Shown here: piece after piece, positions 16,039-26,370 of the stretch
Numbering within the stretch: position 1 is the stretch's first letter
Layout of the letters: every line of letters starts with the position of its first letter
NCBI RefSeq assembly: GCF_021044885.1
Contig: NZ_JAJNOD010000001.1
Span: 992,001 to 1,056,000 of the forward strand
DNA: 64,000 nt
DNA from: Microbacterium nymphoidis
GTDB lineage: Bacteria; Actinomycetota; Actinomycetes; Actinomycetales; Microbacteriaceae
Direction of reading: 5' to 3'
The notes under the pieces: model-generated
The model's database searches: none
What the model was told of the DNA's origin: nothing
Seen by the model: the letters and a program-made list of their open reading frames with translations, nothing else
Made by a program: the position numbers and the translations under genes

Positions 16039-17900
16039 AGCTCCACCTCCGCTTCCTGAGCCACGATCTCGATGATCCCGGTCTGCGCTTTCCTGATCTC
16101 CGTCTTCTCCGCCTCGGCTTCTTCGAGGCTGGAGATGACATGTCGGTAGTGCTCGCTGGTGGCGAGCAGGTGCGAGTGGGTTCCCACTGCGGTGATGCGC
16201 CCGCTCTCCAGGAGCGCCACGCGGTCCGCGAGCGCCACCGTGGACGGACGATGCGCCACGATGAGCGCCGTCGTGTGAGCCAGCACCTGGCGAAGCGCAG
16301 CCTCCACGAGCGCCTCGGTGTCCACGTCGAGTGCGGACAGCGGGTCATCGAGCACGAGAACCGCCGGGGCGGCGGCGACGGCGCGGGCGAGGGCGAGACG
16401 CTGGCGCTGCCCGCCGGACAGGCTCATCCCCTCCTCACCGATCACCGTTTCGACGCCGTCCGGCAGGTCGTCCACGAAGCCCGCCTGAGCGATCTCCAGG
16501 GCCTCACGCATGACGCGCTCGCCCTCCTCCGAGTTCGGGTCCAGCTCCGGACGCCCGAGGAGCACGTTCGTGCGCACCGAGGCCGAGAACAGGGTGGCGT
16601 CCTCGAACGCCATCGCGATGTGACGGCGCAGATCCCGTAGGCGGAGGTCCCGGACATCGACGCCGTCGAGCGTGACACGGCCGCCGGTGACGTCGTACAG
16701 ACGGGTGGGGAGTGTCGTGAGAGTGGTTTTCCCGGAGCCGGTGAGACCGACGAGTGCCATCGTCTCCCCCGGCTGCAGGTGCAGGTCGATGCCGTCGAGC
16801 AGGTCACGCTCGTGGGCACCGGCATCCTGGTAGCGGAAGCGTGCGCCCTCGAACACGAGCTCGCCGCGCGAGGTCGGCATCTCGACCGGGTTGGCCGGAT
16901 CGGTGATCGTGTCGAGCTCGTCGTACACCTCGAACACGCGGTCGGTGGCCGTGCGTGCATCCAGCAGGAACGAGAACAGGAAGCCGATCGACTCGATGGG
17001 CCACCGCAGCACTGCGGCCATGGCGAAGAACGCGAACAGCTCCGGCACGCTGATGGCGCCCTGGCTGCGCAGCCAGATGCCCGCCAGCAGGCTCACGCCG
17101 AAGGCGATGTTGGGCATCAGCACGAGCCAGAACCAGATGTTCCCGTCGGCCTTGGCCTTGCGCAGCTCGGTCTGGCGCAGAGTCTCGGCCTGCCCGGCGA
17201 ACTTGCCGAGCGCGTGCTTGCCACGGCCGAACGCCTTCAGCACACGGATGCCGTGGACGCTCTCCTCGACGCTGGTCGCAAGGTCGCCGGCCTGATCCTG
17301 GCTGAGCCGGGACAGCTCACCGTACTTGCGGTCGAACAAGTAGCCCTGCACCCACAGCGGCAGCGAACACACGAGGAAGATGACGCCGAGCATCCAGTGC
17401 CAGCGGAACAGCAGCACGGTGCCGATCACGATGGTGAGCATGTTGACGACGAGCAGGATGAGCCCGAAGGCCAGCCAGCGGCGGATGAGGCCGATGTCCT
17501 GCATCATGCGGCTGAGCAGCTGGCCGGACTGCCAGCGGTCGTGGAAGGCGACCGGCAGACGCTGCAGCTTGGAGTAGAAGTCGGTGCGCATGGCGTACTC
17601 GACTCCCATGGAGGGGTCCAGCACGAACCAGCGGCGCAGCCACACCATCGCCGCTTCGCCAAGCCCGAGGACGAGCACGACGATGGCGCCGACGACGATA
17701 CCGACGGTGTCGCCACCGGCGACGGGGCCCTGCACGATGCTCTCCAGGGCGACGGGGATGAGCAGCGCGATCACGGCGCCAACGAGGGCGCTGACGGCAC
17801 CACCGACGAGGCGGCCGGCGACCGGCTTGACATAGGGAATCAGGCGCGCGAGTGCGCGCGGGGTTGACAGACGTTCAGCAGAGTGCGCGGAAGAAGACAT
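16035..17900 (-). CDS. multidrug ABC exporter subunit (degenerate-site half, BmrC type)
   Basis: Partner half-transporter, 621 aa: a membrane domain with six helices (about 35-325) and an ATPase domain (about 360-590). Walker A is GLTGSGKTT, the signature is LSGGQRQRL, and Walker B is [12 protein letters not shown]. Asp replaces the catalytic Glu after Walker B, the hallmark of the non-canonical site in heterodimeric exporters such as BmrCD and TM287/288. IVAHRPST is the H-loop. An AAGGAT ribosome site precedes the ATG. A 24-codon leader frame lies 106 nt upstream, suggesting attenuation control like that reported for bmrB-bmrCD in Bacillus. Confidence 0.94.
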   Translation of the reverse strand: MSSSAHSAERLSTPRALARLIPYVKPVAGRLVGGAVSALVGAVIALLIPVALESIVQGPVAGGDTVGIVVGAIVVLVLGLGEAAMVWLRRWFVLDPSMGVEYAMRTDFYSKLQRLPVAFHDRWQSGQLLSRMMQDIGLIRRWLAFGLILLVVNMLTIVIGTVLLFRWHWMLGVIFLVCSLPLWVQGYLFDRKYGELSRLSQDQAGDLATSVEESVHGIRVLKAFGRGKHALGKFAGQAETLRQTELRKAKADGNIWFWLVLMPNIAFGVSLLAGIWLRSQGAISVPELFAFFAMAAVLRWPIESIGFLFSFLLDARTATDRVFEVYDELDTITDPANPVEMPTSRGELVFEGARFRYQDAGAHERDLLDGIDLHLQPGETMALVGLTGSGKTTLTTLPTRLYDVTGGRVTLDGVDVRDLRLRDLRRHIAMAFEDATLFSASVRTNVLLGRPELDPNSEEGERVMREALEIAQAGFVDDLPDGVETVIGEEGMSLSGGQRQRLALARAVAAAPAVLVLDDPLSALDVDTEALVEAALRQVLAHTTALIVAHRPSTVALADRVALLESGRITAVGTHSHLLATSEHYRHVISSLEEAEAEKTEIRKAQTGIIEIVAQEAEVEL

Positions 17901-17934
17901 GATCCTTGAGGGACGTCGAGATCGAGAGGTGTAT

Positions 17935-17968
17935 GCGCGCGAGCGCGCGAATGACCGGTGCTACCGGT
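17935..17968 (-). promoter_or_regulatory. hairpin-rich intercistronic region between leader peptide and exporter
   Basis: Two GC-rich potential hairpins lie between the leader stop and the exporter start: GCGCG at 17935-17939 with its complement ending at 17948, and ACCGGT at 17954-17959 with ACCGGT at 17963-17968. They are candidates for an attenuator or for sequestering a translation start, but there is no T-tract and the assignment is speculative. Confidence 0.3.
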
Positions 17969-18006
17969 GATGCAGGGGGCCGCGACGGAGATGCGGCGAC
18001 GCGGTT

Positions 18007-18081
18007 CTAGCCGAACGTGGGCGTCGCGATCCCCGCGGGCACAAAGGCGGCGACAAACGTGGTGAGAGCGGTCTCGTTCAT
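18007..18081 (-). CDS. 24-codon leader peptide upstream of the ABC exporter operon
   Basis: A short frame from ATG at 18081 to TAG encodes MNETALTTFVAA followed by FVPAGIATPTFG. An almost perfect AGGAGG ribosome site lies 5 nt upstream, better than that of most genes here, which is strong evidence for translation. It is too short for a domain. The position, 106 nt upstream of a BmrCD-type heterodimeric exporter on the same strand, suggests a regulatory peptide whose translation senses ribosome-targeting drugs. A small membrane-associated protein is another possibility. Confidence 0.6.
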   Translation of the reverse strand: MNETALTTFVAAFVPAGIATPTFG

Positions 18082-18191
18082 TGCGGCCTCCTGGAGCTCA
18101 CGGGATGTCACGCCGGTCGACGCGACAGCCCTCCAGACTATGCTGTGAGTTCCCTGACCGCAAGTGTTGTTTTCTCGACTCCGGAAAGGCG

Positions 18192-18250
18192 TTCACAGCG
18201 CGCACATGGCTCCTATTCGCGAGGAATAGGAGCCATGTGCGCACGATGAA
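18192..18250. repeat. 59-bp palindromic element, copy C
   Basis: Starts TTCACAGCGCGCA and ends TGCGCACGATGAA. The inner part CATGGCTCCTATTC pairs perfectly with GAATAGGAGCCATG. Relative to copies A and B, the variable pair is ACAT/ATGT, and the outer end has diverged on one side. It lies in the gap between the exporter leader and the convergent end of ogt. The sequence between 18082 and 18191 shows only the leader's ribosome site and upstream region. Confidence 0.9.
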
Positions 18251-18265
18251 GCGGAGGGCGACCGC

Positions 18266-18769
18266 TTACGCCGCCGCCTCGCGCGCGAGGAGCGAGCGCT
18301 TCACCTCGGTGCCCCAGGCGAACCCGCCGAGAGTGCCATCGGTGCGCAGCACGCGGTGGCAGGGGACGAACAGCGCCACCGCGTTGCGCGCGCACACCGA
18401 TGCTGCCGCGCGAACGGCGGTCGGGCTGCCGAGCGCTGCGGCGAACTCGGCATACGACAGGGGCGAGCCTGGGGTGATGCGCCGGAGGGCCTCCCATCCG
18501 GCCCGCTGCATCTCGGTGCCGCGCTGACGCACCGGCACGGTCATGATCGGCTCGACGTCGCCGTCGTAGAAGGCGCGCACGGCATCGCCTGCCGGCGTCT
18601 CCCCCGCCCGGATATCGGTGGGACGGTCCTGCGGGCGGAGCCGGTCGATCAGCGACGCGGGATCGTCGGTCCAGCCGGATGCGATCACGGCGCCGTCCTC
18701 GTCGGTGAGGATCCCGAACGGGCCGTCTGCCGTCTCGATGAACTGGACAACTGCGCTGGTGGTGGTCAT
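18266..18769 (-). CDS. ogt: methylated-DNA--protein-cysteine S-methyltransferase
   Basis: Suicide repair protein, 167 aa, that removes alkyl groups from O6-alkylguanine. The acceptor Cys is in [20 protein letters not shown] (about residues 130-150), and the arginine-finger helix is seen as [14 protein letters not shown]. The size and absence of an Ada domain match Ogt. Its ATG overlaps the end of the upstream ada-alkA gene by 4 bp, so both are made from one message as an alkylation-repair unit. Confidence 0.95.
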   Translation of the reverse strand: MTTTSAVVQFIETADGPFGILTDEDGAVIASGWTDDPASLIDRLRPQDRPTDIRAGETPAGDAVRAFYDGDVEPIMTVPVRQRGTEMQRAGWEALRRITPGSPLSYAEFAAALGSPTAVRAAASVCARNAVALFVPCHRVLRTDGTLGGFAWGTEVKRSLLAREAAA

Positions 18770-20265
18770 GATCGTCCTTCCCCGGTGACCGGAGCGGTGT
18801 GGTGAACAGGTGTGGAGAGCACACGCCAGAGGTGCGCGGTGAGGTAGGAACGCCAGGGAGATGCCCGTCGTGCCCAGTCGTCAAGGCTCGCGGCCTCCGC
18901 GGGAAGGCCGGCGCGCGCAGCGCCCTGGCGCACGGCGACGTCTCCGGGGAGGAAGACATCCGGATCGCCCACCACTCGCATGCGCACGTAGTCGGCGGTC
19001 CACGGTCCGACACCGGGCAGCGCCAGCAGTCGCCGGCGCTGGTCCTCGGAATCGTCGCCGCTGGTGAGCTGGAGATCCCCGGCGGCGATGGCAGCTGCCG
19101 CACCGGTGATCGCGCGGATCCGCGCCGCAGGTCCGCGCAGCACCTCGGCGCCGCGCTCCGCGATCGCCGTCATCGTCGGGAAGAGCCGCCGGGGACCGCC
19201 CTCTCCCGCGATGTCGGTCTCCTCGCCGAGCGCGTCGACCAGGCGGGTGAGGTGTGTGCGAGCGGCGGGGACGGAGATCTGCTGGCCGATCATCGCCCGG
19301 ATCAGCATCTCGTGAGGATCCGCGGTGCCCGGTACGCGGATGCCCGGGACGGCGTGGACACGTGGCGCCAGCTCCGCAATCGCTCCCAGCGACTCGTCGA
19401 TCGCGGCAGGATCGGCGTCCAGATCGAACATCCGGCGCGCACGTGCCACAACGCTGCTGAGGTCGCCGAGGGCGGTCAGTCGCACGGAGAGACGCAGGCG
19501 GGCGTGATCGGCGCGCGCCACGCGGAACCACGCCGGCCCGCCGGGCAGGCGGAGAGTCCGCTCGAAACCGTCGGGTCCGGCAGCCTCGGTCCCCGGCAGC
19601 ACACGGGCCGCCATCCAGGCGAAGACGCCCGCCGGATCGAACGGGGCACGGTACGGCAGCACCAGGTCGATGCGCCCACCCTCCGTGCTCTCGCGCGTAC
19701 GACGACGAGCACGCAGCGCCATGGGGGTGAGATCGAAGACCTCACGGATCGTGTCGTTGAACTGACGGACGCTCGCGAATCCCGCCGAGAACGCGACGTC
19801 CGCCGCGGACAGATCGGTTCCGACCAGCAGCATGCGCGCCGTGTGGGCGCGATGCGCCCGCGCCAGCGCGAGCGGGCCGGCGCCGAGTTGCTCGGTGAGC
19901 ACGCGCGTCAGGTGCCGGGAGGAGTAGCCGAGGCGAGACGCCAGCCCCGCCACGCCCTCCCGCTCGACGACACCGTCCGCGATCAGGCGCATCGCGCGTC
20001 CCGTGACGTCGCCGCGAAGGTCCCACTCGGGTGAGCCGGGTGCAGCCTCCGGGAGACAGCGCTTGCAGGCACGGAAGCCCGCCTCATGCGCCGCTGCCGA
20101 GGTCGGCAGGAACGAGACGTTCTCCGGCCGCGGCGTCCGCGCCGGGCACGAGGGCCGGCAGTAGATGCCGGTGGAGTGCACCACGGTGACGAACTGCCCG
20201 TCGAACCGGGCATCGCGGGAACTGATCGCGCGGTACCTCTCGTCGAAGGTCAGGTTCGGGCTCAT
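18766..20265 (-). CDS. alkA: Ada-AlkA fusion: alkylation sensor/regulator with 3-methyladenine DNA glycosylase
   Basis: A 499-aa fusion. Residues 1-80 are the Ada metal-binding domain with four Cys ([13 protein letters not shown] and FRACKRC), which takes methyl groups from DNA phosphotriesters. Residues about 90-190 are an AraC-type helix-turn-helix ([20 protein letters not shown]). Residues about 200-499 are AlkA, with the HhH segment [19 protein letters not shown] and a following catalytic Asp region (VFLPGDVAV). The protein can both activate the adaptive response and excise alkylated bases; mycobacteria have similar fusions. The ATG at 20265 starts the conserved domain directly; an in-frame extension to 20835 is antisense to the divergent gene and is rejected. 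Confidence 0.93.
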   Translation of the reverse strand: MSPNLTFDERYRAISSRDARFDGQFVTVVHSTGIYCRPSCPARTPRPENVSFLPTSAAAHEAGFRACKRCLPEAAPGSPEWDLRGDVTGRAMRLIADGVVEREGVAGLASRLGYSSRHLTRVLTEQLGAGPLALARAHRAHTARMLLVGTDLSAADVAFSAGFASVRQFNDTIREVFDLTPMALRARRRTRESTEGGRIDLVLPYRAPFDPAGVFAWMAARVLPGTEAAGPDGFERTLRLPGGPAWFRVARADHARLRLSVRLTALGDLSSVVARARRMFDLDADPAAIDESLGAIAELAPRVHAVPGIRVPGTADPHEMLIRAMIGQQISVPAARTHLTRLVDALGEETDIAGEGGPRRLFPTMTAIAERGAEVLRGPAARIRAITGAAAAIAAGDLQLTSGDDSEDQRRRLLALPGVGPWTADYVRMRVVGDPDVFLPGDVAVRQGAARAGLPAEAASLDDWARRASPWRSYLTAHLWRVLSTPVHHTAPVTGEGRS

Positions 20266-20339
20266 GGGTCCATCCTGACACCGGCGCAGGTCATTGGCTC
20301 GCGGAAATCGGACATCGCGATGGGGGCGCCCAGAGCCCG

Positions 20340-20398
20340 TTGATAGCGCGCGATTGGCTCGTATCCCGGCGAAACACGAGCGGATTGCGCACGATGGA
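20340..20398. repeat. 59-bp palindromic element, copy D (degenerate)
   Basis: Starts TTGATAGCGCGCG and ends TGCGCACGATGGA; the inner arms GGCTCGT and ACGAGC still pair. It keeps the 59-bp length but has several mismatches. The right end shares GCGCACGATG with copy C, so these two look like one subtype. It lies in the divergent gap between ada-alkA and the disulfide reductase gene, about 10 bp upstream of the latter's -10 box. Confidence 0.75.
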
Positions 20399-20406
20399 CG
20401 GGGTTG

Positions 20407-20412
20407 TAGCGT
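20407..20412 (+). promoter_or_regulatory. leaderless-type -10 element
   Basis: TAGCGT ends 6 nt before the ATG at 20419. No Shine-Dalgarno is present, so transcription probably starts at the ATG. Confidence 0.45.
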
Positions 20413-20418
20413 GTACCC

Positions 20419-21843
20419 ATGAGCGCGCAGGAGTACGACGTCATTGTGATCGGGGCAGGGCCCGTCGGCGAGAACGTGGCCGACAGAGCCGTGCAGGGCG
20501 GTCTGACCGCCGTCATCGTCGAAGCCGAGCTGGTCGGCGGCGAGTGCTCGTACTGGGCATGCATGCCGTCCAAGGCGCTGCTGCGACCGGCCGAAGCGCT
20601 GGCGGCGGCGCGCGCGGTGGCCGGATCCGCCGAGGCCGTCACCGGGGAACTCGACATCTCCGCCGTGCTGCGCCGACGCACCGAGTTCACACATGACTGG
20701 GACGACGCGGGACAGGTGGAGTGGTTGGCCTCGGCCGGCATCGACCTCGTTCGCGGCCACGGCCGCATCAGCGGCGTACGCGAGGTCACCGTCACAGCCG
20801 GGGACGGCACGGACGTCGTGCTGACAGCCCGCCACGCCGTCGCCGTGTGCACGGGCACGAGCGCGCTCGTGCCCGACGTCCCCGGGCTTGCCGAGATCTC
20901 ACCCTGGACCAGTCGCGAGGCGACCTCGGCCGATCACGTGCCGGCATCGCTCACCGTCATCGGCGGCGGCGTCGTGGGGGTGGAGATGGCCACCCTGTAC
21001 GCGGCACTCGGATCACAGGTCACGATGGTCGCTCCGTCCGGGATCCTGCCCCGGATGGAGCCGTTCGTCGGCGAGCGCGTCACGGCGTCGCTGCGCGACG
21101 CCGGCGTGGTGTTCGCGGCTTCCCGCCCCGCATCGGCCCACCTCGGGGTGGAGGGGCGCACGGTGGTCCTCACGGACGGCACGGAGATCACATCCGATGA
21201 GGTTCTCGTGGCCACCGGGCGCCGGCCGCGAACGTCGGATCTCGGTCTGACGGCGCTGGGGGTCTCCGGTGTGAGCGACGATGACTGGATCCCCGTGGAC
21301 GACACCATGCTCGTGCCGGGCACCGACTGGCTCTACGCCGTCGGGGACGTCAACCACCGCGCGCTGCTGACCCACCAGGGCAAGTACCAGGCCCGTGCAG
21401 CCGGTGACGTCATCGCCGCGCGCGCCCACGGACGCCCGGTGGACGGTGCCGCGTGGGGCGCGCACGTGGCCACCGCCGATCACGCCGCGGTGCCACAGGT
21501 GGTGTTCAGTCATCCCCCGGTGGGATCCGTCGGTCAGACCGCCCACGAGGCGGAGGCCGCCGGTGTGCGCACGCGGGTCGTCGACTACGACCTCGGATCC
21601 GTCGCCGGTGCCGCCACCTTCGCGGACGGTTACGCGGGTCATGCCCGGATGATCGTCGACGAGGACCGCGGTGTCGTGATCGGCGCCACACTCATCGGTC
21701 CCGGGGTCGAGGAGATGGTTCACGCCGCCACCATCGCCGTCGTGGGTGAGGTCCCGCTCGCGCGCCTGTGGCACGCGGTGCCCTCGTACCCCACCATCAG
21801 CGAGGTGTGGCTGCGTCTGCTCGAGGCATACGGCCGCCCGTGA
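20419..21843 (+). CDS. FAD-dependent pyridine nucleotide-disulfide oxidoreductase (dihydrolipoamide dehydrogenase-like)
   Basis: Cytosolic flavoprotein of 474 aa. The N-terminal FAD fold is [16 protein letters not shown]. The redox-active disulfide is in [18 protein letters not shown] (Cys about 42 and 47). The NAD(P) fold is [20 protein letters not shown] near residue 180, and [17 protein letters not shown] is the second FAD-binding segment. The C-terminus has [20 protein letters not shown] in place of the His-rich HPT motif of classical Lpd, so the physiological disulfide is uncertain; a mercuric-reductase-like or mycothione-type role is possible. The start appears leaderless. The methyltransferase gene overlaps its stop by 4 bp. 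Confidence 0.88.
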   Translation: MSAQEYDVIVIGAGPVGENVADRAVQGGLTAVIVEAELVGGECSYWACMPSKALLRPAEALAAARAVAGSAEAVTGELDISAVLRRRTEFTHDWDDAGQVEWLASAGIDLVRGHGRISGVREVTVTAGDGTDVVLTARHAVAVCTGTSALVPDVPGLAEISPWTSREATSADHVPASLTVIGGGVVGVEMATLYAALGSQVTMVAPSGILPRMEPFVGERVTASLRDAGVVFAASRPASAHLGVEGRTVVLTDGTEITSDEVLVATGRRPRTSDLGLTALGVSGVSDDDWIPVDDTMLVPGTDWLYAVGDVNHRALLTHQGKYQARAAGDVIAARAHGRPVDGAAWGAHVATADHAAVPQVVFSHPPVGSVGQTAHEAEAAGVRTRVVDYDLGSVAGAATFADGYAGHARMIVDEDRGVVIGATLIGPGVEEMVHAATIAVVGEVPLARLWHAVPSYPTISEVWLRLLEAYGRP

Positions 21844-22604
21844 CCGCGCGAGATCCGCAGCTCATCGGGTGGCTGGCGCACCTGCATCAGAGATCGACGA
21901 TGTCAGGCTGGGACTTCGCGGCGCTCGACGGACGGCTGGACTGCGACGATCCGCCCTGGGACTTCGATGACGAGGTCCGCACGGCACTGCGCTCCAGTCA
22001 GTATGCCGTCGACATCGGAACCGGGGGTGGCGAGCGGCTTCTCACCCATCTGGCGGCCATCGGCGATCACCACGGCACCATCATCGCGACGGAGGGCTGG
22101 GAAGAGAACCAGCCGCTCGCTCGCGCAGCCCTGGCGCCGCACGGCGTCGACGTGCTCTCCTACGATCCGGAGCTGGGCGAGCGCCTCCCGCTGCCCGACT
22201 CCACGCAGGACCTGCTCCTGAACCGCCATGAGGCCGTCGACGCCTCGGAGTTCGCTCGCGTACTCCGACCGGGTGGCCGGCTGTTCACCCAGCAGGTCGA
22301 TGGACGTGACGGCGAGCAGCTGCGCGCGTGGTTCGGTGGCGAGGGGCTCTACGACCACGTCACCCTGGAGAACCTGGCGGCCGCGCTCACCGCTGCCGGC
22401 TTCCGGATCGATCGGGCCGACGACTGGACCGGCGCGATGCGCTTCCGTGACGTCGGCACGCTCGTGGAGTACCTCGCGATGGTCCCATGGGACGTCCCCG
22501 GCTTCACCGTGCGAGAGCACGAAGAACAGCTGCACGCGCTCGCTGCCGTTCGCCCGATCGAGGTATCACAGCGGCGTTTCCGCATCATCGCGACCCTACT
22601 GTGA
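21840..22604 (+). CDS. SAM-dependent methyltransferase (class I)
   Basis: Cytosolic methyltransferase-like protein, 254 aa. YAVDIGTGGGERLLTHLA (about residues 56-73) is the SAM-binding motif I, with acidic ATEGWEEN as motif II. LLLNRHEAVDASEFARVLRP and GRLFTQQVDG follow as later motifs. The substrate is unknown. The GTG at 21840 is chosen because it overlaps the upstream stop by 4 bp (GTGA), indicating coupled translation with the flavin disulfide reductase; longer in-frame starts lie within that gene. Confidence 0.85.
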   Translation: MTARDPQLIGWLAHLHQRSTMSGWDFAALDGRLDCDDPPWDFDDEVRTALRSSQYAVDIGTGGGERLLTHLAAIGDHHGTIIATEGWEENQPLARAALAPHGVDVLSYDPELGERLPLPDSTQDLLLNRHEAVDASEFARVLRPGGRLFTQQVDGRDGEQLRAWFGGEGLYDHVTLENLAAALTAAGFRIDRADDWTGAMRFRDVGTLVEYLAMVPWDVPGFTVREHEEQLHALAAVRPIEVSQRRFRIIATLL

Positions 22605-22732
22605 ACCCGCGGCGTCGCTCTGATCCGGCGGCGCCGTCGGGATATCACGGCCCCCGTCGCTCGCCCCGGACGGTGCCGCCCGCAGGGTTCGCGCCTGCGC
22701 GCACGGCGGCGGCCCCGGTGCGCTGCGCACAC

Positions 22733-22771
22733 GAGGACGGCCGCGGTGCGTGACGCACCGCGGCCGTCCTC
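22733..22771. terminator. bidirectional terminator between methyltransferase and purH
   Basis: A perfect 18-bp stem with a TGA loop: GAGGACGGCCGCGGTGCG at 22733-22750 and its complement at 22754-22771. It lies between convergent genes and can serve both. The remainder of the gap (22605-22732) holds nothing recognisable. Confidence 0.85.
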
Positions 22772-22785
22772 TCAGCGGCTGTGAC

Positions 22786-24393
22786 TCAGTGGAAGAAGTG
22801 ACGCTCGCCCGTGAAGAACATCGTCACGTTCGCGGCCTGTGCCGCGGCGATGACCTCGGGATCGCGCACCGAACCACCCGGCTGGATGATGGCGGAGATA
22901 CCGGCGTCGATCAGCACCTGCGGGCCGTCGGCGAAGGGGAAGAAGGCGTCGGACGCCGCCACCGAGCCGGCAGCGCGCTCGCCCGCACGCTCCACGGCCA
23001 GACGGCAGGAGTCGACGCGGTTGACCTGACCCATGCCCACACCGACGGTGGCGAGGTTCTTCGCCAGCACGATGGCGTTGCTCTTGACCGCGCGGCAGGT
23101 CTTCCAGGCGAAGATGAGGTTCTCCATCTCGTCCTCCGCCGGGCGCTCACCCGAGACCAGCTCCCAGTTCTCCGCCACCGACAGGATGTCGGACGGGAAC
23201 CGGTCGGCATCCTGCAGCAGCAGTCCGCCGGAGACCAGACGCACGTCCATCTCCTCCTGCTGCCAGTCCGCGGGAAGCTGCAGCACGCGCAGGTTCTTCT
23301 TGCGGCTGAAGGCCTCCAGCGCGGCGGGCTCGTAGGAGGGGGCCACGATCACCTCGGTGAAGATGTCAGCGAGGTTCTCGGCCATCTTCAGCGTGACGGT
23401 GCCGTTCGCGGCGATCACGCCGCCGTATGCGGACACCGGGTCGCACTCGTGTGCGCGCAGGTGAGCCGAGGCGATCGGGTCGAGCGCGTTGGGCGCAGCC
23501 ACGGCGATGCCGCACGGGTTGGCATGCTTGATGATGGCCACGGCGGGCTTGACCATGTCGTACGCGGCACGGAGAGCGGCGTCGGCGTCGACGTAGTTGT
23601 TGTAGGACATCTCCTTGCCCTGCAGCTGCGTGGCCTGGGCGATGCCGCGTCCGCCCTGGCGGGTGTAGATCGCGGCGCGCTGGTGCGAGTTCTCGCCGTA
23701 GCGCAGGGTGTTCAGACGCTCGGCCTGGATGGTCAGGTGCTCCGGAAGCTCGATGCCCTCCCCCAGGGTCTCGCCGGAGAACCAGGCGGCCACGGCGGCG
23801 TCGTAGGAGGCGGTGTGCGAGAACGCGCGCGCCGCCAGCTCACGGCGCTGCGTGAGGGACGTGCCACCGGCGGTCACCGCCTCGATGATCGACGGATACG
23901 ACGACGGAGAGACGACGATCGCCACGTTGGCGTAGTTCTTCGCCGACGCGCGGACCATCGCGGGCCCACCGATGTCGATCTGCTCCACCACGGCATCGCC
24001 CTGCGCGCCCGAGGCCACGGTCTCCACGAACGGGTACAGGTTCACCACGACGAGCTCGAACGGACGGATGTCGAAGTCGGCGAGCTGACGCTCGTGGTCC
24101 TCGAGTCGAAGATCCGCCAGCAGGCCCCCGTGCACGTTGGGGTGCAGGGTCTTCACTCGGCCGTCGAGCATCTCGGGAAAGCCGGTGATGGCGGCCACAT
24201 CCGTGACCGGGTGGCCCGCGTCGCGGATGGTGGCGGCGGTGGAGCCGGTGGAGACGATCTCGACGCCGGCTGCGGAGAGGGCCGAAGCCAGCTCCAGCAG
24301 TCCGGACTTGTCGCTCACGGAGATGAGCGCGCGGCGGACGGGGACGACGTCGCGCTCCCGGTAGTCGGCGGGGTCGTGGCTGTGGCCGGCCAT
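22786..24393 (-). CDS. purH: bifunctional AICAR transformylase/IMP cyclohydrolase
   Basis: Last two steps of de novo purine synthesis: formylation of AICAR and ring closure to IMP, in the cytosol. It has 535 aa, the full family length. The N-terminal MGS-like cyclohydrolase domain begins [20 protein letters not shown] (about 20-150). The transformylase domain contains [28 protein letters not shown] and [17 protein letters not shown]. The C-terminus GERHFFH is typical. An AGAGGAA ribosome site supports the ATG. purN lies 33 bp upstream on the same strand. Confidence 0.97.
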   Translation of the reverse strand: MAGHSHDPADYRERDVVPVRRALISVSDKSGLLELASALSAAGVEIVSTGSTAATIRDAGHPVTDVAAITGFPEMLDGRVKTLHPNVHGGLLADLRLEDHERQLADFDIRPFELVVVNLYPFVETVASGAQGDAVVEQIDIGGPAMVRASAKNYANVAIVVSPSSYPSIIEAVTAGGTSLTQRRELAARAFSHTASYDAAVAAWFSGETLGEGIELPEHLTIQAERLNTLRYGENSHQRAAIYTRQGGRGIAQATQLQGKEMSYNNYVDADAALRAAYDMVKPAVAIIKHANPCGIAVAAPNALDPIASAHLRAHECDPVSAYGGVIAANGTVTLKMAENLADIFTEVIVAPSYEPAALEAFSRKKNLRVLQLPADWQQEEMDVRLVSGGLLLQDADRFPSDILSVAENWELVSGERPAEDEMENLIFAWKTCRAVKSNAIVLAKNLATVGVGMGQVNRVDSCRLAVERAGERAAGSVAASDAFFPFADGPQVLIDAGISAIIQPGGSVRDPEVIAAAQAANVTMFFTGERHFFH

Positions 24394-24426
24394 GGTTCCT
24401 CTTTCCAGATGGGGGTCGGTGCGCGG

Positions 24427-25020
24427 TCAGGGATGCGCGGGAGCGGCGAGGTCGATCTCACCCGTGGCGATGCGGCGGACGACGTCGATGAGAAGCTCCC
24501 GCTCGACGGGCTTGATCCGCTCGTGCAGCGTGGCCTCATCGTCGCCGGGCAGCACCGGAACGCGGCGCTGGGCGAGGATCGGTCCCGCGTCGACGCCGTC
24601 GTCGACCACGATCACGCTGGCACCCGTCTGCGTGACGCCGGCCGCGAGCGCATCGCGCACACCGTGAGCGCCCGGGAACTCGGGGAGGTAGGCGGGGTGG
24701 GTGTTGATGATGCGCGGCGAGAAACGCGCGACGACGGCAGGCGGCAGGAGCTTCATCAATCCGGACAGCACCACGATGTCGGGATTCCAGACCTCGAGCT
24801 GGTGAAGGAGCTCGTCACCCCAGGCGGCTCGTTCTTCCTTGCCGCGCCACGGGACCACGAAGGTCGGGACACCGAAGGCCTCGGCGTGGGCGAGGCCTTC
24901 CGCCTCCCGATCCGCGCCGACCGCGACGATACGCACCGGATAGTCCGCGACGCTCGCTGCCTCCAGCAGCGCACGCAGGTTCGATCCGGTTCCCGAGATG
25001 AGCACGACAGCCGACAGCAC
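24427..25020 (-). CDS. purN: phosphoribosylglycinamide formyltransferase
   Basis: Third step of purine synthesis: transfers a formyl group from 10-formyl-THF to GAR. It has 197 aa, normal for PurN. Motifs are [18 protein letters not shown] at the N-terminus, [20 protein letters not shown] with the catalytic His, and [20 protein letters not shown] with the catalytic Asp. The GTG start is preceded at 6 nt by TAGACT on the minus strand with no Shine-Dalgarno, suggesting a leaderless message and its own promoter. purH follows after 33 bp. Confidence 0.96.
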   Translation of the reverse strand: MLSAVVLISGTGSNLRALLEAASVADYPVRIVAVGADREAEGLAHAEAFGVPTFVVPWRGKEERAAWGDELLHQLEVWNPDIVVLSGLMKLLPPAVVARFSPRIINTHPAYLPEFPGAHGVRDALAAGVTQTGASVIVVDDGVDAGPILAQRRVPVLPGDDEATLHERIKPVERELLIDVVRRIATGEIDLAAPAHP

Positions 25021-25026
25021 GCCAAC

Positions 25027-25032
25027 AGTCTA
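25027..25032 (-). promoter_or_regulatory. leaderless-type -10 element of purN
   Basis: TAGACT on the minus strand ends 6 nt before the GTG start at 25020. There is no ribosome-binding site between them. Confidence 0.5.
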
Positions 25033-25070
25033 CTGGCGCTCGGAAGAGCGCCCTACCGCATGAGCAACGC

Positions 25071-26282
25071 TCAGAACTCGTCGCGACGACGACGTGGCGA
25101 CAGCAGCAGGATCGCGGCACCCACGAGGACCTCGACGCCGACGGCGAGCGCGACGAACCCGGGATGGGGTCCGAGCTCGACCAGTCGTCCCGGTCCGATG
25201 CCGCCGCGAGCGAGGGCACTCGCGATCGCCGCGAACGCTGCGACTCCGGCCGCCACGCTGACGCTGAGTGCGACGCGGGGCAGGAACGGTTCGTCATCTC
25301 CCAGCACCGCGACGAAGCCGGAGCGCAGGACCCACCCGGCCAGCGCCCCGATGGCAACCGGCACGATCACGACGACCAGCATGATCGGTGTCGCGCCCGT
25401 CGGCAGCAGGCCCAGCGGCGGAAGCGCGGGGACCACGCCGAGGTGGACGGCTGCCGGCGTCAGGGTGGAGCCGACTCCCACCGTGATCCCTGCGCCGCTC
25501 AGCCAGGCGATGGCCCACGCGATGAGCGTCGGCAGATAGGCGAGGGACGCCAGCGAGACCAGCACCGCACCCCAGACGTCGACCCGGGCGGACTGGAACA
25601 GTGAGATCATCTCCCCGCCGCGGAGCACGACGGACGCGAGCACGGCGAGCGCACCCGCGCCGACCAGCGATGCACAGCCGATCGCGATGCCGCGCGCGGC
25701 CAGTGCCGGCAGCTCGCTCCACTGCACGGGCGCTTCGTCGACCAGGTCGTGCACCCAGTCGACCAGCCCACGGTCGCCGTCGCGCCACGCGATGACGAGT
25801 GCGCCGAGAGCGGCGGGCACGGTGTAGAGCAGGGCCGGATGCAGGATGGCCTGCCACGTGATGGTGTGCGCGAGCGGCGCTGCGGAGGTGAGCTGGACGA
25901 TGACGGCCACAGCGGTGTAGACGACGGCACCGGAGAGTACACCGGCGAGTCCCGCACCGGCCCGCATCGCGCGCACGCCCGAGCGGGCCGCGAAAATCGC
26001 CACGAAAGCGGTCAGTGCCAGGGGCGCGAGGGAGATGATGAAGCCGCCGGCATCCGGTGCCACACCGAGCGCGGTGAGGAGCGACTCGGGCAGCGTGACG
26101 GTCACCGGCACCAGGCCGCCGAGCTGCCAGATCTTCGCGATCAGCGGCCACAGCCCCGCCCAGGAGGCATCCGCCGCGGTCGCCCAGAACAGCGCCAGTG
26201 GAGCGCCGACGACGACGAGCCCCACGGCGGCGGCGACGATCGCGTCGAAGGCGGCGAGGAGGGCGACGGTGAGGCGGTGCAT
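25071..26282 (-). CDS. DUF6350 family multi-pass membrane protein
   Basis: Integral membrane protein of 403 aa with about ten hydrophobic segments, from LTVALLAAFDAIVAAAVGLV to ALAVGVEVLVGAAILLLSP, and a short basic C-terminus (RRRRDEF). It matches the actinobacterial DUF6350 family, sometimes annotated PerM/cell-division-associated, which typically sits directly upstream of purN as here. Its biochemical role is not established. The ATG has a GGAAGG ribosome site. A TATGGT sequence about 15 nt upstream of the start could be its -10 element. Confidence 0.85.
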   Translation of the reverse strand: MHRLTVALLAAFDAIVAAAVGLVVVGAPLALFWATAADASWAGLWPLIAKIWQLGGLVPVTVTLPESLLTALGVAPDAGGFIISLAPLALTAFVAIFAARSGVRAMRAGAGLAGVLSGAVVYTAVAVIVQLTSAAPLAHTITWQAILHPALLYTVPAALGALVIAWRDGDRGLVDWVHDLVDEAPVQWSELPALAARGIAIGCASLVGAGALAVLASVVLRGGEMISLFQSARVDVWGAVLVSLASLAYLPTLIAWAIAWLSGAGITVGVGSTLTPAAVHLGVVPALPPLGLLPTGATPIMLVVVIVPVAIGALAGWVLRSGFVAVLGDDEPFLPRVALSVSVAAGVAAFAAIASALARGGIGPGRLVELGPHPGFVALAVGVEVLVGAAILLLSPRRRRDEF

Positions 26283-26370
26283 GGCCTTCCGACCATACCT
26301 GCGAGCGTACGGTGCGCCGTTCCTCCCGCGCCGCCGTCCCGTCAGTTCTCAGCGAGGCCACGCGGTCGCG

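Noticed and set aside
20266..20835. N-terminal extension of the Ada-AlkA protein
   Set aside because: It would cover the palindrome and the divergent reductase gene, and the Ada domain begins directly at the 20265 ATG.
22750..25539. Open frame of over 900 codons on the plus strand opposite purH and purN
   Set aside because: purH and purN are certain on the other strand. The frame has no domain and includes the terminator region.
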